Origin: Promethearchaeia archaeon
GTDB lineage: Archaea > Asgardarchaeota > Lokiarchaeia > Sigyniarchaeales > SOKP01
DNA length: 64,000 nt
Assembly: GCA_029856045.1 (NCBI GenBank)
Contig: JAHQWG010000016.1
Span: forward strand, 62,001 to 126,000
Reading direction: 5' to 3'
Of this stretch, positions 27,270 to 35,910 are shown in pieces. The notes beneath the pieces were generated by a model. That model did not search any database, was not told the origin of the DNA, and saw nothing but the letters and a program-made list of their open reading frames with translations. How positions within the stretch are numbered: position 1 is the first letter of the stretch; each line of letters opens with the position of its first letter. Made by a program: the position numbers and the translations under genes.

Positions 27270-28949
27270 CTATAAGTTAATTTTATTCATCATATCATCT
27301 GGTATAATGATATACAATGGCCACTTTTTTAAAATCCCTTTTGGGACTTTCCCACTTCCTACGTTTTTTAAAACTAAATCACGTGATAAAACAAAATCTA
27401 TGGGTTTTTCATTTATAACTTCAAGCTCTAATGAGTTATTATTCAATAGGTTATTGATATTTGAATTTAATGGGCATTTCATAATCAACATTCGAAGCAC
27501 CCCTAAATCCATTGATTTATCTTCATTAGATACAAACAATGAAAACTTCCATGGTTTAGAATTAGAATAACTTTTATATAATACCAAATAGTTTAAAGAA
27601 TATTCCATATTTTTTTTTATACAATCTAATAGTTTTTTAGGGTTTAAAATAAAGAAATTTGGTAATTTAAAATAATATCCAGCTAATATTTTAAATTTGC
27701 TTGGTATAGTTAATTTTGGAGATAATTTTAGAGGGTATTTTATTATAAATCCCGAACGGATAATATCTCCACTGATTTGAGGAACCCCTTCTTGTTTTTT
27801 TATAGTGATCATATCTCCTAAATCAATATTAACTAATGGGTTTTTATCATCATAGCGAGAAACAAGTAACTTACCAAATTTATTTTTAGATTGGGTAAGT
27901 AAAGAACGGGAATTATTATATTCTAAAACGGGAATAGTTAATGGAAATACATACATCTTATTTTCTCTTGATATTGTGAAGTCTCCATTTGGGAGACTCG
28001 ATGCAAATGGTCCAATTTCTGATGCAACATAAAGGTTCGTGAACTTTTCCTTTCCTCTCTCCCATTGCATAAAACTCCTAATTAAATTCCACTGATTTTC
28101 AGAAAGATTCGATGTACTAAAAATAATTATTGCTTTTGATAAATGGACAGATAATAAATTCCGAATCTTCAATGCCGCTTTCTCTATATTATATTTATTT
28201 ATAATTTTTCTAATCTTATTTAAAACCTTGTTTTGGATTTCCTTATCGTCCCTTTGAAATTCAGTCTTTTTAAATATGCTAATAGAAGATTTTAACCGTT
28301 CAATATTATTCCATTTGAGGATGGTCAAAGCTGGGGCGGAGATCACAGAGATTTTAGGAATAGATAAGATTTTCGCAATTGTATCTATTTGAATAGAATG
28401 TTTATACTCATCTATTAAATATGAGTTAGGTTGGATAATAGAAAGCATGAGACGTTGTGAAAACTCAGAAGAATATAGCGAGACATACTTCAATCCATTT
28501 TTTTCATTTAATCCATCAAAACTCATTCGAGAAGGAATGAAAATAACCACAGATCCTTCTTTTGTTAGCCTGCTTGATTCAAATATTGCTTGCATCCCAG
28601 GTCCCCAAATTTTATATATTAATTGAGGGGACATATAAAACCACTTGAGATCTGAAACCCTACTGCTTGTCGTACCAGATGTATGGCATAATATGGGTAA
28701 TTTTAACCCTACTTTTGATTCAAAAAACGAATGTAAATCCAATGAAAACTCTCTCGATTTTATTTTCTCGACCTTAATACGTCGTAAAAGATATAAAACT
28801 TTATCAAGACCAGAAAGCCTAAGGGAGAGTTCCTCATATTCTTCTCTTGAATTAATATCTAACCAAGCTTTCCAATCCATCTTTTTATAATCTGATAGCT
28901 TTCTTTTAAATACACTCTGGAGTTTTGGATCAAAATCATATTTTAACAT
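27270..28949 (-). CDS. Adenylate-forming enzyme, phenylacetate-CoA ligase (PaaK)-like
   Basis: 559 residues. It has the ANL-superfamily phosphate loop CHTSGTTSSR (~residue 90), a NLYVASEIGPF segment in the place of the YGxxE motif, and GKLLVSRYDDKNPLVNIDLGDMITI, the adenylate-anchoring RY-x-x-GD region (here with N-I instead of R-Y). Family enzymes activate a carboxylate as an acyl-AMP and often pass it to CoA. Some core positions are altered, so the substrate, and even activity, are uncertain. The gene stands alone, convergent with the reductase gene, and lies between two tRNA-end remnants, so it may belong to an accessory region. Confidence 0.6.
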   Translation of the reverse strand: MLKYDFDPKLQSVFKRKLSDYKKMDWKAWLDINSREEYEELSLRLSGLDKVLYLLRRIKVEKIKSREFSLDLHSFFESKVGLKLPILCHTSGTTSSRVSDLKWFYMSPQLIYKIWGPGMQAIFESSRLTKEGSVVIFIPSRMSFDGLNEKNGLKYVSLYSSEFSQRLMLSIIQPNSYLIDEYKHSIQIDTIAKILSIPKISVISAPALTILKWNNIERLKSSISIFKKTEFQRDDKEIQNKVLNKIRKIINKYNIEKAALKIRNLLSVHLSKAIIIFSTSNLSENQWNLIRSFMQWERGKEKFTNLYVASEIGPFASSLPNGDFTISRENKMYVFPLTIPVLEYNNSRSLLTQSKNKFGKLLVSRYDDKNPLVNIDLGDMITIKKQEGVPQISGDIIRSGFIIKYPLKLSPKLTIPSKFKILAGYYFKLPNFFILNPKKLLDCIKKNMEYSLNYLVLYKSYSNSKPWKFSLFVSNEDKSMDLGVLRMLIMKCPLNSNINNLLNNNSLELEVINEKPIDFVLSRDLVLKNVGSGKVPKGILKKWPLYIIIPDDMMNKINL

Positions 28950-28987
28950 AATAAAATAGTAGTAAGAGTAGTTTTAAAATAAAGTGA

Positions 28988-29137
28988 TTAATATTTTTTT
29001 GTATAGGGGATGTTCTGTGCAAGCCATTTAAAGCTTTCTTTCAAACCTATCCCAGTTTTAGCAGAGACCATATCATATCTAGCTTTTATTCCATATTTTC
29101 TAGGATCATATAGTTTTGAGTTTTCCTTTAGATTAAA
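28988..29137 (-). pseudogene. C-terminal fragment of a Ras-superfamily small GTPase
   Basis: 49 codons from a stop-bounded frame, ending ...ARYDMVSAKTGIGLKESFKWLAQNI... and a TAA. VSAKTG is the G5 motif (SAK) of small GTPases and the following helix is the usual C-terminal alpha-5. The P-loop, switch regions and G4 motif are absent here. A different GTPase fragment on the same strand lies at 29581-29945. The rest of 29138-29387 shows no gene. Confidence 0.65.
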
Positions 29138-29387
29138 TCAAGGATTTTAATCAATATAAAAAAAAGAGAGCCAAAAATAACTAAATACAAATAATTAAAG
29201 TCATAATATTGATTTTCTTTAAGCGATAATGAAATAATTATATTAAAGAAAAATAAAAAAAGATATTTTTTTTGGATCTACTAAAATGGGGGATTCGATC
29301 CCTTTTTTTCAAAAAAAACAAACAGTATTAAATTTAAAATAGTCCAACCCTATTTTCATATTCTAATAATACTTGAAAAATTTTCAA

Positions 29388-29405
29388 TGGACCTGACGGG
29401 AATCG
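29388..29405. repeat. Left direct repeat (tRNA-Ala 3' end), putative attachment site
   Basis: TGGACCTGACGGGAATCG is identical to the 3' end of the intact tRNA-Ala gene (32064-32081, as read on the plus strand) and in the same orientation. Homology stops directly after it. This is the classic footprint of integration at a tRNA 3' end. Confidence 0.75.
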
Positions 29406-29412
29406 TTTAAAA

Positions 29413-29433
29413 GTGATATCACTGTGATATCAC
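29413..29433. repeat. Left double palindrome of the tRNA-Ala island
   Basis: Two copies of the perfect palindrome GTGATATCAC separated by a single T, starting 7 bases inside the left attachment repeat. The same unit occurs at 32036-32056, in both cases with a central T. Confidence 0.85.
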
Positions 29434-29580
29434 CAAAATGTATTTTTTCCAGATTTTTAATTTAAACTGGAATATTTACTTTCCTCATTCAATTTCGTCA
29501 ATTGAGTAAGAAAATATTAGATTATCTTAGTGATTAATTGAGAAAAAGCAAGATATATTTAGTAAGAACTCACATTTCTT

Positions 29581-29945
29581 CTATGATTTAATACTATTTG
29601 TAGTTAAGTAAATTTTTGCTATCTTTATATCATTATTTTTACACGACTTCTCGGGATAAAGCCAAGAACACTTCTTCAACATTTCGACCTGTTTTTGCAG
29701 AGCATTAATAATATCCAAGCATTTATACTTTATTGCAAACAATAATGCATCTTCTCTTTTAACTCCTCTCCCGCTTTCGATGTCTATCTTATTTCCAATT
29801 AGTAAAAGGGGTAAATTTATTAGCAAATTAGGGTGTTGTTCCAAAATTATTTTTAAATTATTTTCACCTTCCCTTAATGATCTCTCACTCAAGATGTCAT
29901 ATACAAAAATTCCTCCATTTCTTTAGGATTTAAACGATCCCAAGA
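29581..29945 (-). pseudogene. Middle fragment of a Rab/Ras-like small GTPase
   Basis: The frame gives GGIFVYDILSERSLREG, the usual hydrophobic beta-4 strand and following helix, then PLLLIGNKIDIE with the G4 motif NKxD. After that it loses GTPase similarity. Upstream, DRLNPKEMEE lies in another frame, so there is at least one frameshift, and no P-loop follows. A TTG at 29892 could start a 103-residue ORF, but that lacks the nucleotide-phosphate binding half. The large family of such GTPases is a hallmark of Asgard archaea. It may be related to the C-terminal fragment at 28988-29137, which continues the fold order on the same strand. Confidence 0.65.
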
Positions 29946-30093
29946 TTAAACTAATTGTTTTATTAATCAACAAATTTAATTAAACTAATTTTATTCTTTT
30001 TAAAAAAATAAAATATATAGAAAAAGTAATAGGTTAGCAATTATTATTTATATAAGTAATAAAAAATAATTTTCAATATTTTCTCCATTTAAA

Positions 30094-30231
30094 ATGTCTG
30101 ATAAAGATTTAGAAACTCTTATATTCAAAATCGCACTTGATAATGCATTAAATTATAGGGGAAAAACAAGAGAAAAAAATATACTTTCAAAATTATTGGG
30201 ATTGATACAAGAAAAAAATAAATCAATTTAA
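30094..30231 (+). pseudogene. Short ORF resembling the N-terminus of archaeal glutamyl-tRNA synthetase
   Basis: 45 residues with ATG and TAA. The segment ETLIFKIALDNALNYRGK, then NILSKLLG, matches the helical N-terminal extension of archaeal GluRS (pattern: IRKYALQNAVKYGGKA, then a GKVLG-like end). The catalytic domain with HIGH is absent. It could be a captured gene fragment left in the island or a free-standing small protein. The likeness is by eye only. Confidence 0.4.
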
Positions 30232-30349
30232 TCTTTGTTTAAAATGATAATACTCTCGGTACCTTGTTTTCACGGGAAGACCCTTCACTTCTCAAAATTT
30301 ATAATTTATAATTATTAAATTAAAAATAATAGATCTCTTAATATTTTAT

Positions 30350-30892
30350 ATGAATCAATCTTCAAAAACTGAACCTAAACAGAGTTTACTTAAAAATAAA
30401 TCTTTTATCGCTGAAACAATCTATCTCATTATTATTATCATAATCATGGCATTAATTTTTCTTGATTTTATTGATACGGGATTTTTCCTCGGTCCATTAC
30501 GCTTTTCCCATTGGATGGGAATAATAGGAACCTTTTTTATCATGGTTTTTGCACCATTCTTTTATGTCATGAAACGTCGTTATCCCAAACGATATAAAAT
30601 TTTGTTGAATATCCATGTATTTGGATTTACTACTTCTTTTCTACTTGTGTCCATCCATTTTGCCGGACAACTGAGTCGTCCATTACAATTTTATCCGGAT
30701 CTAGGAGCTGGATTAGCACTATATATTATTGTAGCCGTCCTTGTTGGCACGGGGTATTTGTTTAGATATCATCTCTTTAAATCGAAAAGTGGAAAAATTC
30801 GCCCTCATTTTAGCAGGTGGTTACACGTTAGTCTGATAAGTGGATTATACATTGTAATGATCATTCACGTTGTATTAAACTTTCCAATTTAA
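30350..30892 (+). CDS. Four-helix membrane protein, cytochrome b561/ferric-reductase-like
   Basis: 180 residues with a hydrophobic segment at ~20-40 and further ones at ~52-75, ~85-105, ~115-140 and ~152-178. Histidines sit in or near the membrane helices: RFSHWMGIIG, NIHVFGF and VSIHFAGQL, and RWLHVSLISG with MIIHVVLNF. Pairs of His on facing helices ~13-14 residues apart are typical of b-haem binding in cytochrome b561/ferric reductase-like proteins. No redox partner is nearby, so an electron-transfer role is inferred. The ATG is preceded by an AT-rich promoter-like stretch. It is the only gene in the tRNA-Ala island with ordinary host-like AT-rich codon use that looks intact. Confidence 0.6.
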   Translation: MNQSSKTEPKQSLLKNKSFIAETIYLIIIIIIMALIFLDFIDTGFFLGPLRFSHWMGIIGTFFIMVFAPFFYVMKRRYPKRYKILLNIHVFGFTTSFLLVSIHFAGQLSRPLQFYPDLGAGLALYIIVAVLVGTGYLFRYHLFKSKSGKIRPHFSRWLHVSLISGLYIVMIIHVVLNFPI

Positions 30893-31039
30893 TTCAATAT
30901 CTAAAAAAACATTAAGAAATAGGATCTCCCCATAGAATTTTATTTTATTTTTTCTTTAGACAACGGGTGCAACCACAAAATGCAGCTCGTAAAAAACAAA
31001 AGCAAAAATCAAAGAAATGCTAAAATCCAAGGTTCAAAT

Positions 31040-31642
31040 TTAGACCCTTAGCGAGCCACGGAACCCCCTAACGCCATAGAAAGAGGGCGCACTGTTATGA
31101 AACACGAAGACATGACCGTAGCGACGATCAACAAAGATGGCGCCGCCTAGTTTTCTAATATCAGAAGGCGTTTTCACCCAGCTCGACGTCTTCGTATCGA
31201 AATTTCCAAGTTTCTGCAACTCTCGATATTGTCCTTCCGTTAAAAGCTCAATGCCCATGGCAGCTGCCATATCAATAGCGTTACCTTCTGGATGCACCCC
31301 TCGCTTTTCCTTCGCCTCCTGCCCTTCACGGTCGTAACAAACATTTCTGCGGCCTTTAGGACTTTCCGCTGAACAATCATAAAAAATGTATTCGCCCGTC
31401 TTTTTATCATGATCAAAAACATCTGGTTCACCGCCAGTTCTTTCCATTTCATTGAGTGACCACAGTTTTTCAGTATTAGCTTCCAGCTTTGCTTGTACTT
31501 TAGCCCATTCAAGAACTTTATGGCGGTTCATGTTTTTCTCAAAACGGGCTTTCAATGCTCTGAGTAGTTCTTCACGTTGTTCTGGTGACAACTCTTTTTT
31601 GAATGCAGTAAATGATGGCTTGCGCATAATCATAGTATTCAT
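31040..31642 (-). CDS. DUF4256 family protein, probably acquired from bacteria
   Basis: 200 residues. The N-terminal half (ELLRALKARFEKNMNRHKVLEWAKVQAKLEA) and the core GGEPDVF, YIFYDCSAESPKGRRNVCYD and GVHPEGNAIDMAAAMGIELLTEGQYRELQ follow the DUF4256 pattern, known mostly from bacteria. Function of the family is unknown. Base composition is clearly richer in G and C than everything around it, and its codon use differs (Arg CGN, Leu CTG), which supports recent transfer. Two further ATG codons lie within six codons of the first; all follow a GGATG-like site. It sits near the right end of the tRNA-Ala island. Confidence 0.8.
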   Translation of the reverse strand: MNTMIMRKPSFTAFKKELSPEQREELLRALKARFEKNMNRHKVLEWAKVQAKLEANTEKLWSLNEMERTGGEPDVFDHDKKTGEYIFYDCSAESPKGRRNVCYDREGQEAKEKRGVHPEGNAIDMAAAMGIELLTEGQYRELQKLGNFDTKTSSWVKTPSDIRKLGGAIFVDRRYGHVFVFHNSAPSFYGVRGFRGSLRV

Positions 31643-31665
31643 CCTGAGTTTATAAAATTATCTAG

Positions 31666-31743
31666 GCAGGGAAGGACATTTTTTGTCCTAATTGCGGTGA
31701 AAAATTAGAAAACAATCGATTACTAAGATGGAACAATAATTGA
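31666..31743 (+). pseudogene. Zinc-ribbon gene scrap
   Basis: A stop-bounded frame encodes GKDIFCPNCGEKLEN followed by an early TGA. The CPxCG knuckle with EKL is typical of the N-terminus of small archaeal zinc-ribbon proteins. No start codon and no second knuckle are present. The remaining sequence to 32035 contains no supported gene. Confidence 0.4.
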
Positions 31744-32035
31744 ACAAATATATCAACCAATTAAAGAATTATTTTAAATATGTTATTAATTATGGTGTTC
31801 CAAGAGACCGAAAAATCAGACCAAGTTGTCTAGTTTTCGAAAATACTTTTTATTAATTTGCACGAATAATTCAAGTGGAGCTTACTTTTTTCTACAAACC
31901 CATTTTGATTAAGGATAAAAGAGGTAACTAATATCAAACTGATATTAAGGTTGCTTGAATTTTAAATCTGGACAAAAATATTACCGAGCTTTCATATTAA
32001 GTGTAGGAATGATTTTTTCCAATTTTTGGAATAAA

Positions 32036-32056
32036 GTGATATCACTGTGATATCAC
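32036..32056. repeat. Right double palindrome of the tRNA-Ala island
   Basis: Same 21-bp unit as at 29413-29433 (two GTGATATCAC copies around one T). It ends 7 bases before the tRNA-Ala 3' end, mirroring the left side. Confidence 0.85.
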
Positions 32057-32063
32057 AAAAAGA

Positions 32064-32135
32064 TGGACCTGACGGGAATCGAACCCGTGACCTCTTGAAT
32101 GCGAATCAAGCGATCTTCCTCTGATCTACAGGCCC
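32064..32135 (-). tRNA. tRNA-Ala (anticodon CGC)
   Basis: 72 bases on the minus strand with a full cloverleaf: acceptor GGGCCTG/CAGGTCC, D-stem GATC/GATC, anticodon stem CTTGA/TCAAG with loop TTCGCAT, T-arm ACGGG-TTCGATT-CCCGT, discriminator A. The anticodon is CGC. The acceptor contains the G3-U70 pair that marks alanine tRNAs. CCA is not encoded. The gene is intact despite serving as the right end of the island. Confidence 0.95.
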
Positions 32136-32360
32136 TTATTTTAGACAATTACTATGAGGAAATGAATTTCTACTAATTCTTTTTAAATTACTAAATAATA
32201 TTTTTAGATCTTCTTAATCGATAGCAACTTTTAATTTATATTTAATATTTAGAATCATCAAAAATAAATAATTTTGATGTATTCTGATTATATACATTTA
32301 TACATAAAAAAGAAAATTGCAAAACTTAACTAGTAATTGAATTAATTTGGCTAAAATATA

Positions 32361-34958
32361 ATGTTGGAGAAAAATAACTTCCCTAAACGATATAATTTTT
32401 CAGAAATCGAAAAAAAATGGATAAAATACTGGAAAAAAGAAAATATATATAAATTTGATTTAAATAAAGCAGGACAAATATTTTCGATTGATACACCCCC
32501 CGATTTTACAAGTGGGGATTTGCATATGGGACATATATTGAATCATTCATGGATTGATTTTGTAGCACGATTTCGAAGAATGCAAGGAATTAATGTTTAT
32601 TTTCCTCAAGGTTATGATTGCCATGGTCTTCCAACAGAATTAGCGGTCGCGGAAGAATTTAAAATAGATAAATATGATAGAGAAAATTTTCTTAAAAAGT
32701 GCATTGAATGGACAGAATATTGCATAAAACGAATGACTAGGCAATTTGATGAATTAGGATATTCTACAGATTGGAATTATATTTATAGAACAATGGATAA
32801 TACGTATAAAAAGCAAGTTCAAGAATCTCTTTTGGATTTTTATGAGAAAGGTTGGCTATATCGTGCTAAACATCCTACACATTATTGCATGAACTGTCAG
32901 ACTTCTGTCGCTAAAGCAGAAGTAGGATATATGGATGAAGAGGCAAAAATTTGGGAAGTTAAATTACCTTTAGCAAATTATCCTGAAGAATACATCACTA
33001 TTGCGACGACTAGACCAGAATATATTGAAGCATGTGTAGGCATCTTTGTTCATCCGAATGATGAAAGGCATTATGATTTAATAGGAACTCAGATAAGAAT
33101 CCCATTTTCAGAGAGAATTGTTCGTGTTGAAGCAGATAAAGAAGTGGATATGAATTTTGGAACTGGAATTGTATATTTATGTACATTTGGAGATGAGATG
33201 GATATACGATTGCAGATGAGATATAATCTTCCAATCGTACAAATTTTTACTAAAGATGGTCACATGAATGAAAACTCAAAATTTCAAGGTTTGACAATTC
33301 TTAAAGCTCGTGAAAAAATTTTAGAAGAATTAGATAAAAAGGGATTATTAGTAAGTGAGAAAGAATATCAACATCGAATAATAGTCCATACAGAAAGATC
33401 TTCCTGTAAGCAACCAATTGAATATCTCCCAATACCTCAATGGTTTATTAAAGTTAAGGATTTCACGAGAGATATTATAGAATCTGGAGAAAAAATGAAA
33501 TGGTTTCCGGAAAAACATAAACAACGACTAATTGATTGGTGCGAAAGTTTAGATTGGGATTGGGTCGTTTCTAGGCAGAGAGTATTTGGAACACCTATAC
33601 CATTTTGGTATTGTAATGATTGTGGGGAAATTTTTTCCGCAAAAAGAGAAGATTTGCCCGTTGATCCAGCAAAAGAAGAGTCGCCTGTAAAAGAATGCAC
33701 TAAATGTAAGAGTAAAGATATTATTGGTGAAAAGGACGTTTTAGACTGTTGGATTGACTCAAGCATCACACCTCTGGTTATATCAAAATGGAAAATTGAT
33801 AATGCTTTCTTTAATAAGACATATATGAAAGCCCAAGTTCATAGACCACAAGGTTATGAAATTATCAGAACATGGCTATTTTATACATTATTTCGCTGTA
33901 AAAAATTAACAGGGAAAGATCCATTTGATGAGGTTATGATTAATGGGATGGTTGCAGGCCCTGATGGAAGAAAAATGTCTAAAAGTTTTGGTAATGTTGT
34001 TTCTCCAGATGAAGTTTTGCCCCTATATGGAGCCGATGCACTAAGACAGTGGGCTGCAATGGGTTCATTAGGTGATGATTACCCGTTTGAATATTCGTGG
34101 ATTGAGAAAAATACCAAACAACCTGTTAGTAAAGATAAAATCGAAGATGATAAAAATAAATTACCTGAAGATAAATTCAAGAGAAAATATGAGAGAAGAT
34201 ACAATCAATTAATAGGGGCTTCTAAATTTCTAACAAAAATCTGGAATGCATATAGATTTTTATATTTAACTAATGAGAAAATTGATTTAAAAGAGATTGA
34301 CATAGATATAAATGAATTATCACCTATTGATAGCTATTTTTATAATAAATTTAATGAAGTTCTTGAATATATAACTAATTCTTTCGAAGGATATAATTGG
34401 CATGAAGGATTTGCAGCATTTCGCTCATTTTTTTGGTATGAAATATGTGATGATTACATTGAGGCAATAAAATATAAATTTTATTTAGAAGATGCAGCTA
34501 TAAAACAAAATGCATTAAAAGCCGTATTAAATCTGATGTATAAAATACTAAAGATTTTAGCAATAATAAGTCCTTTTATTTCAGAGGATATATATTCAAT
34601 TCTCTTTAAAAATTATATAAAACAGAAATCAATCCATCTTGAAAAATGGTCAGTTCCTTATCAAAGAATTCCAGAAAAATTCGCTGAACAAGGAAAATTT
34701 TGTTTAGAAATTATTAAAAATATTAGAATGGTTAAATCTTCAAATAAAATTCCATTGAATCAAGAATTAAATAAAGTTATATTAATTTTAGACATTAATA
34801 GAGTAAAAATGTTGGAAGCGTTACAAATCGATATAAAAAAAACAATTAGAATTAAAGAATTAATAGTAATTGATAAAGAGACACAGGAATCATTAGATAC
34901 ACCCGATATAGAAGAGAATATAGAAGATTTAGGGTTAAATATTTTAATTTTTAAATAA
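32361..34958 (+). CDS. valS: Valyl-tRNA synthetase
   Basis: 865 residues, class I synthetase. HIGH-type motif GDLHMGHILNHSWIDFVARFRRMQG near residue 54, FPQGYDCHGLPTE, the editing domain with YITIATTRPEYIEACVGIFVHP (~212-235), WDWVVSRQRVFGTPIPFWYC (~395) followed by two CxxC-like zinc knuckles, and GRKMSKSFGN (~538). The C-terminal anticodon-binding helical bundle ends near residue 865. The GDLH and VSRQR blocks distinguish ValRS from IleRS and LeuRS. It charges tRNA-Val and hydrolyses mischarged Thr. It is divergent from tRNA-Ala and converges on scpB with 38 bp between stops. Confidence 0.92.
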   Translation: MLEKNNFPKRYNFSEIEKKWIKYWKKENIYKFDLNKAGQIFSIDTPPDFTSGDLHMGHILNHSWIDFVARFRRMQGINVYFPQGYDCHGLPTELAVAEEFKIDKYDRENFLKKCIEWTEYCIKRMTRQFDELGYSTDWNYIYRTMDNTYKKQVQESLLDFYEKGWLYRAKHPTHYCMNCQTSVAKAEVGYMDEEAKIWEVKLPLANYPEEYITIATTRPEYIEACVGIFVHPNDERHYDLIGTQIRIPFSERIVRVEADKEVDMNFGTGIVYLCTFGDEMDIRLQMRYNLPIVQIFTKDGHMNENSKFQGLTILKAREKILEELDKKGLLVSEKEYQHRIIVHTERSSCKQPIEYLPIPQWFIKVKDFTRDIIESGEKMKWFPEKHKQRLIDWCESLDWDWVVSRQRVFGTPIPFWYCNDCGEIFSAKREDLPVDPAKEESPVKECTKCKSKDIIGEKDVLDCWIDSSITPLVISKWKIDNAFFNKTYMKAQVHRPQGYEIIRTWLFYTLFRCKKLTGKDPFDEVMINGMVAGPDGRKMSKSFGNVVSPDEVLPLYGADALRQWAAMGSLGDDYPFEYSWIEKNTKQPVSKDKIEDDKNKLPEDKFKRKYERRYNQLIGASKFLTKIWNAYRFLYLTNEKIDLKEIDIDINELSPIDSYFYNKFNEVLEYITNSFEGYNWHEGFAAFRSFFWYEICDDYIEAIKYKFYLEDAAIKQNALKAVLNLMYKILKILAIISPFISEDIYSILFKNYIKQKSIHLEKWSVPYQRIPEKFAEQGKFCLEIIKNIRMVKSSNKIPLNQELNKVILILDINRVKMLEALQIDIKKTIRIKELIVIDKETQESLDTPDIEENIEDLGLNILIFK

Positions 34959-34996
34959 CTTTCCATTTATTGGAGCAACTAATACTTCTTGTTAAA

Positions 34997-35875
34997 CTAT
35001 AGCTCGCCTTCAAGTTGAGAAATTATTTGCTTTTTCATTTCTTCAACGTTTGTTGAGAAGCCGAAAGTTTCAGCGAATTTTTGGTTCGTAGTTAACTCGT
35101 GAGTTCTTCCTTTTTTAATGGCGTTAATGAATTCATTATCTAATAACCATTTCACATGTTCGTAAGCGCCAGAACCACGTATTTTAATAAGTTTTGATTT
35201 CAGAATTGGTTGTTTTAAGGCAATAATAGTTAATGTTCGCATTATTCTTTGGGGAATAAGGCCACCAGCAGCAAACTTTGCAACTTTTTCAGTATATTCA
35301 GGTTTTATTTGCATACTATATTTATCTCCAATTTGAACGATTTCAATTGCAGTAGTTCTATCCAGAAACTCAAATGCGAGTTCATTGATTATATTTTTTA
35401 TTAAATCTTGCTTAATCTCTAATTTTGAAGAAAGTTCTTCAAGCCCAAGTGGACGACCTGCGACAAATAAAGCGGCTTCAATTTGATTTTTGTGAAAATC
35501 TAAATCAAGTCTTTCTTTTCTTTCTTCATCCGATAATTCTTGAATTTCTGGTTCAACTTTATTAATTTCCATTTCTATTAAGGATTCATCTATTGGTTTA
35601 ACTACTTCCTCTGTAGATTTATCCATTAATTCAACTTCATCTTCTCGTAAAGATTTATCTATTAATTCAATTTCATCTTCTTCTGTTGACTCATCTAATA
35701 ATTCAATTTTATCTTCTTCTAGAGATTCATCTATTAGTTTAACTTCTTCTTCTGTAGATTCATCTTTTAATTCAACTTCATCTTCTTCTAGAGATTCACC
35801 AATAGATTTATTTTCTAAATCTTGCTCTAATTCATTATTTTCATTATTTTCATTATTTTCTTGTTCCATGCACAT
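34997..35875 (-). CDS. scpB: Segregation and condensation protein B with acidic repeat tail
   Basis: 292 residues; the ATG at 35875 is taken, with another at 35869 (MEQENN). Residues ~20-115 are acidic repeats of ~15 residues on the pattern ESLEEDEVELxD. The ScpB domain with two winged helices follows: FHKNQIEAALFVAGRPLGLEELSSKL, IQIGDKYSMQIKPEYTEKV, RTLTIIALKQPILKSKLIKIRGSGAYEHVKWLLDNEFI and GRTHELTTNQKFAETFGF. ScpB dimers bind the kleisin ScpA and regulate SMC. It is the third gene of smc-scpA-scpB, 35 bp after scpA. The acidic tail is not usual for the family. Confidence 0.88.
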   Translation of the reverse strand: MCMEQENNENNENNELEQDLENKSIGESLEEDEVELKDESTEEEVKLIDESLEEDKIELLDESTEEDEIELIDKSLREDEVELMDKSTEEVVKPIDESLIEMEINKVEPEIQELSDEERKERLDLDFHKNQIEAALFVAGRPLGLEELSSKLEIKQDLIKNIINELAFEFLDRTTAIEIVQIGDKYSMQIKPEYTEKVAKFAAGGLIPQRIMRTLTIIALKQPILKSKLIKIRGSGAYEHVKWLLDNEFINAIKKGRTHELTTNQKFAETFGFSTNVEEMKKQIISQLEGEL

Positions 35876-35910
35876 CAAAATTTTTTTTTATTCTAATAAT
35901 TCTTTGTATA

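Larger units (their letters stand above)
29388..32081. mobile_element. Small integrase-less island at tRNA-Ala
   Basis: About 2.7 kb bounded by the 18-bp tRNA-end direct repeat. Each repeat is followed inward, after 7 bases, by the same 21-bp double palindrome (29413-29433 and 32036-32056). Inside are a broken small GTPase, a GluRS N-terminal fragment, a four-helix membrane protein, a GC-rich DUF4256 gene and a zinc-ribbon scrap. No integrase is present, so the island is either decayed or moved in trans. The boundaries are seen directly; mobility is inferred. Confidence 0.6.

Noticed and set aside
29581-29892. An intact small GTPase of 103 residues
   Set aside because: No P-loop or switch I; frame breaks just upstream and the C-terminal part is not GTPase-like.
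31137-31655. Additional ORFs on both strands in the DUF4256 region
   Set aside because: Open only because the DNA is GC-rich there; they have no recognisable features and overlap the DUF4256 gene.
32361-34958. Isoleucyl- or leucyl-tRNA synthetase
   Set aside because: HIGH, VSRQR and editing-domain blocks and length fit archaeal ValRS better.
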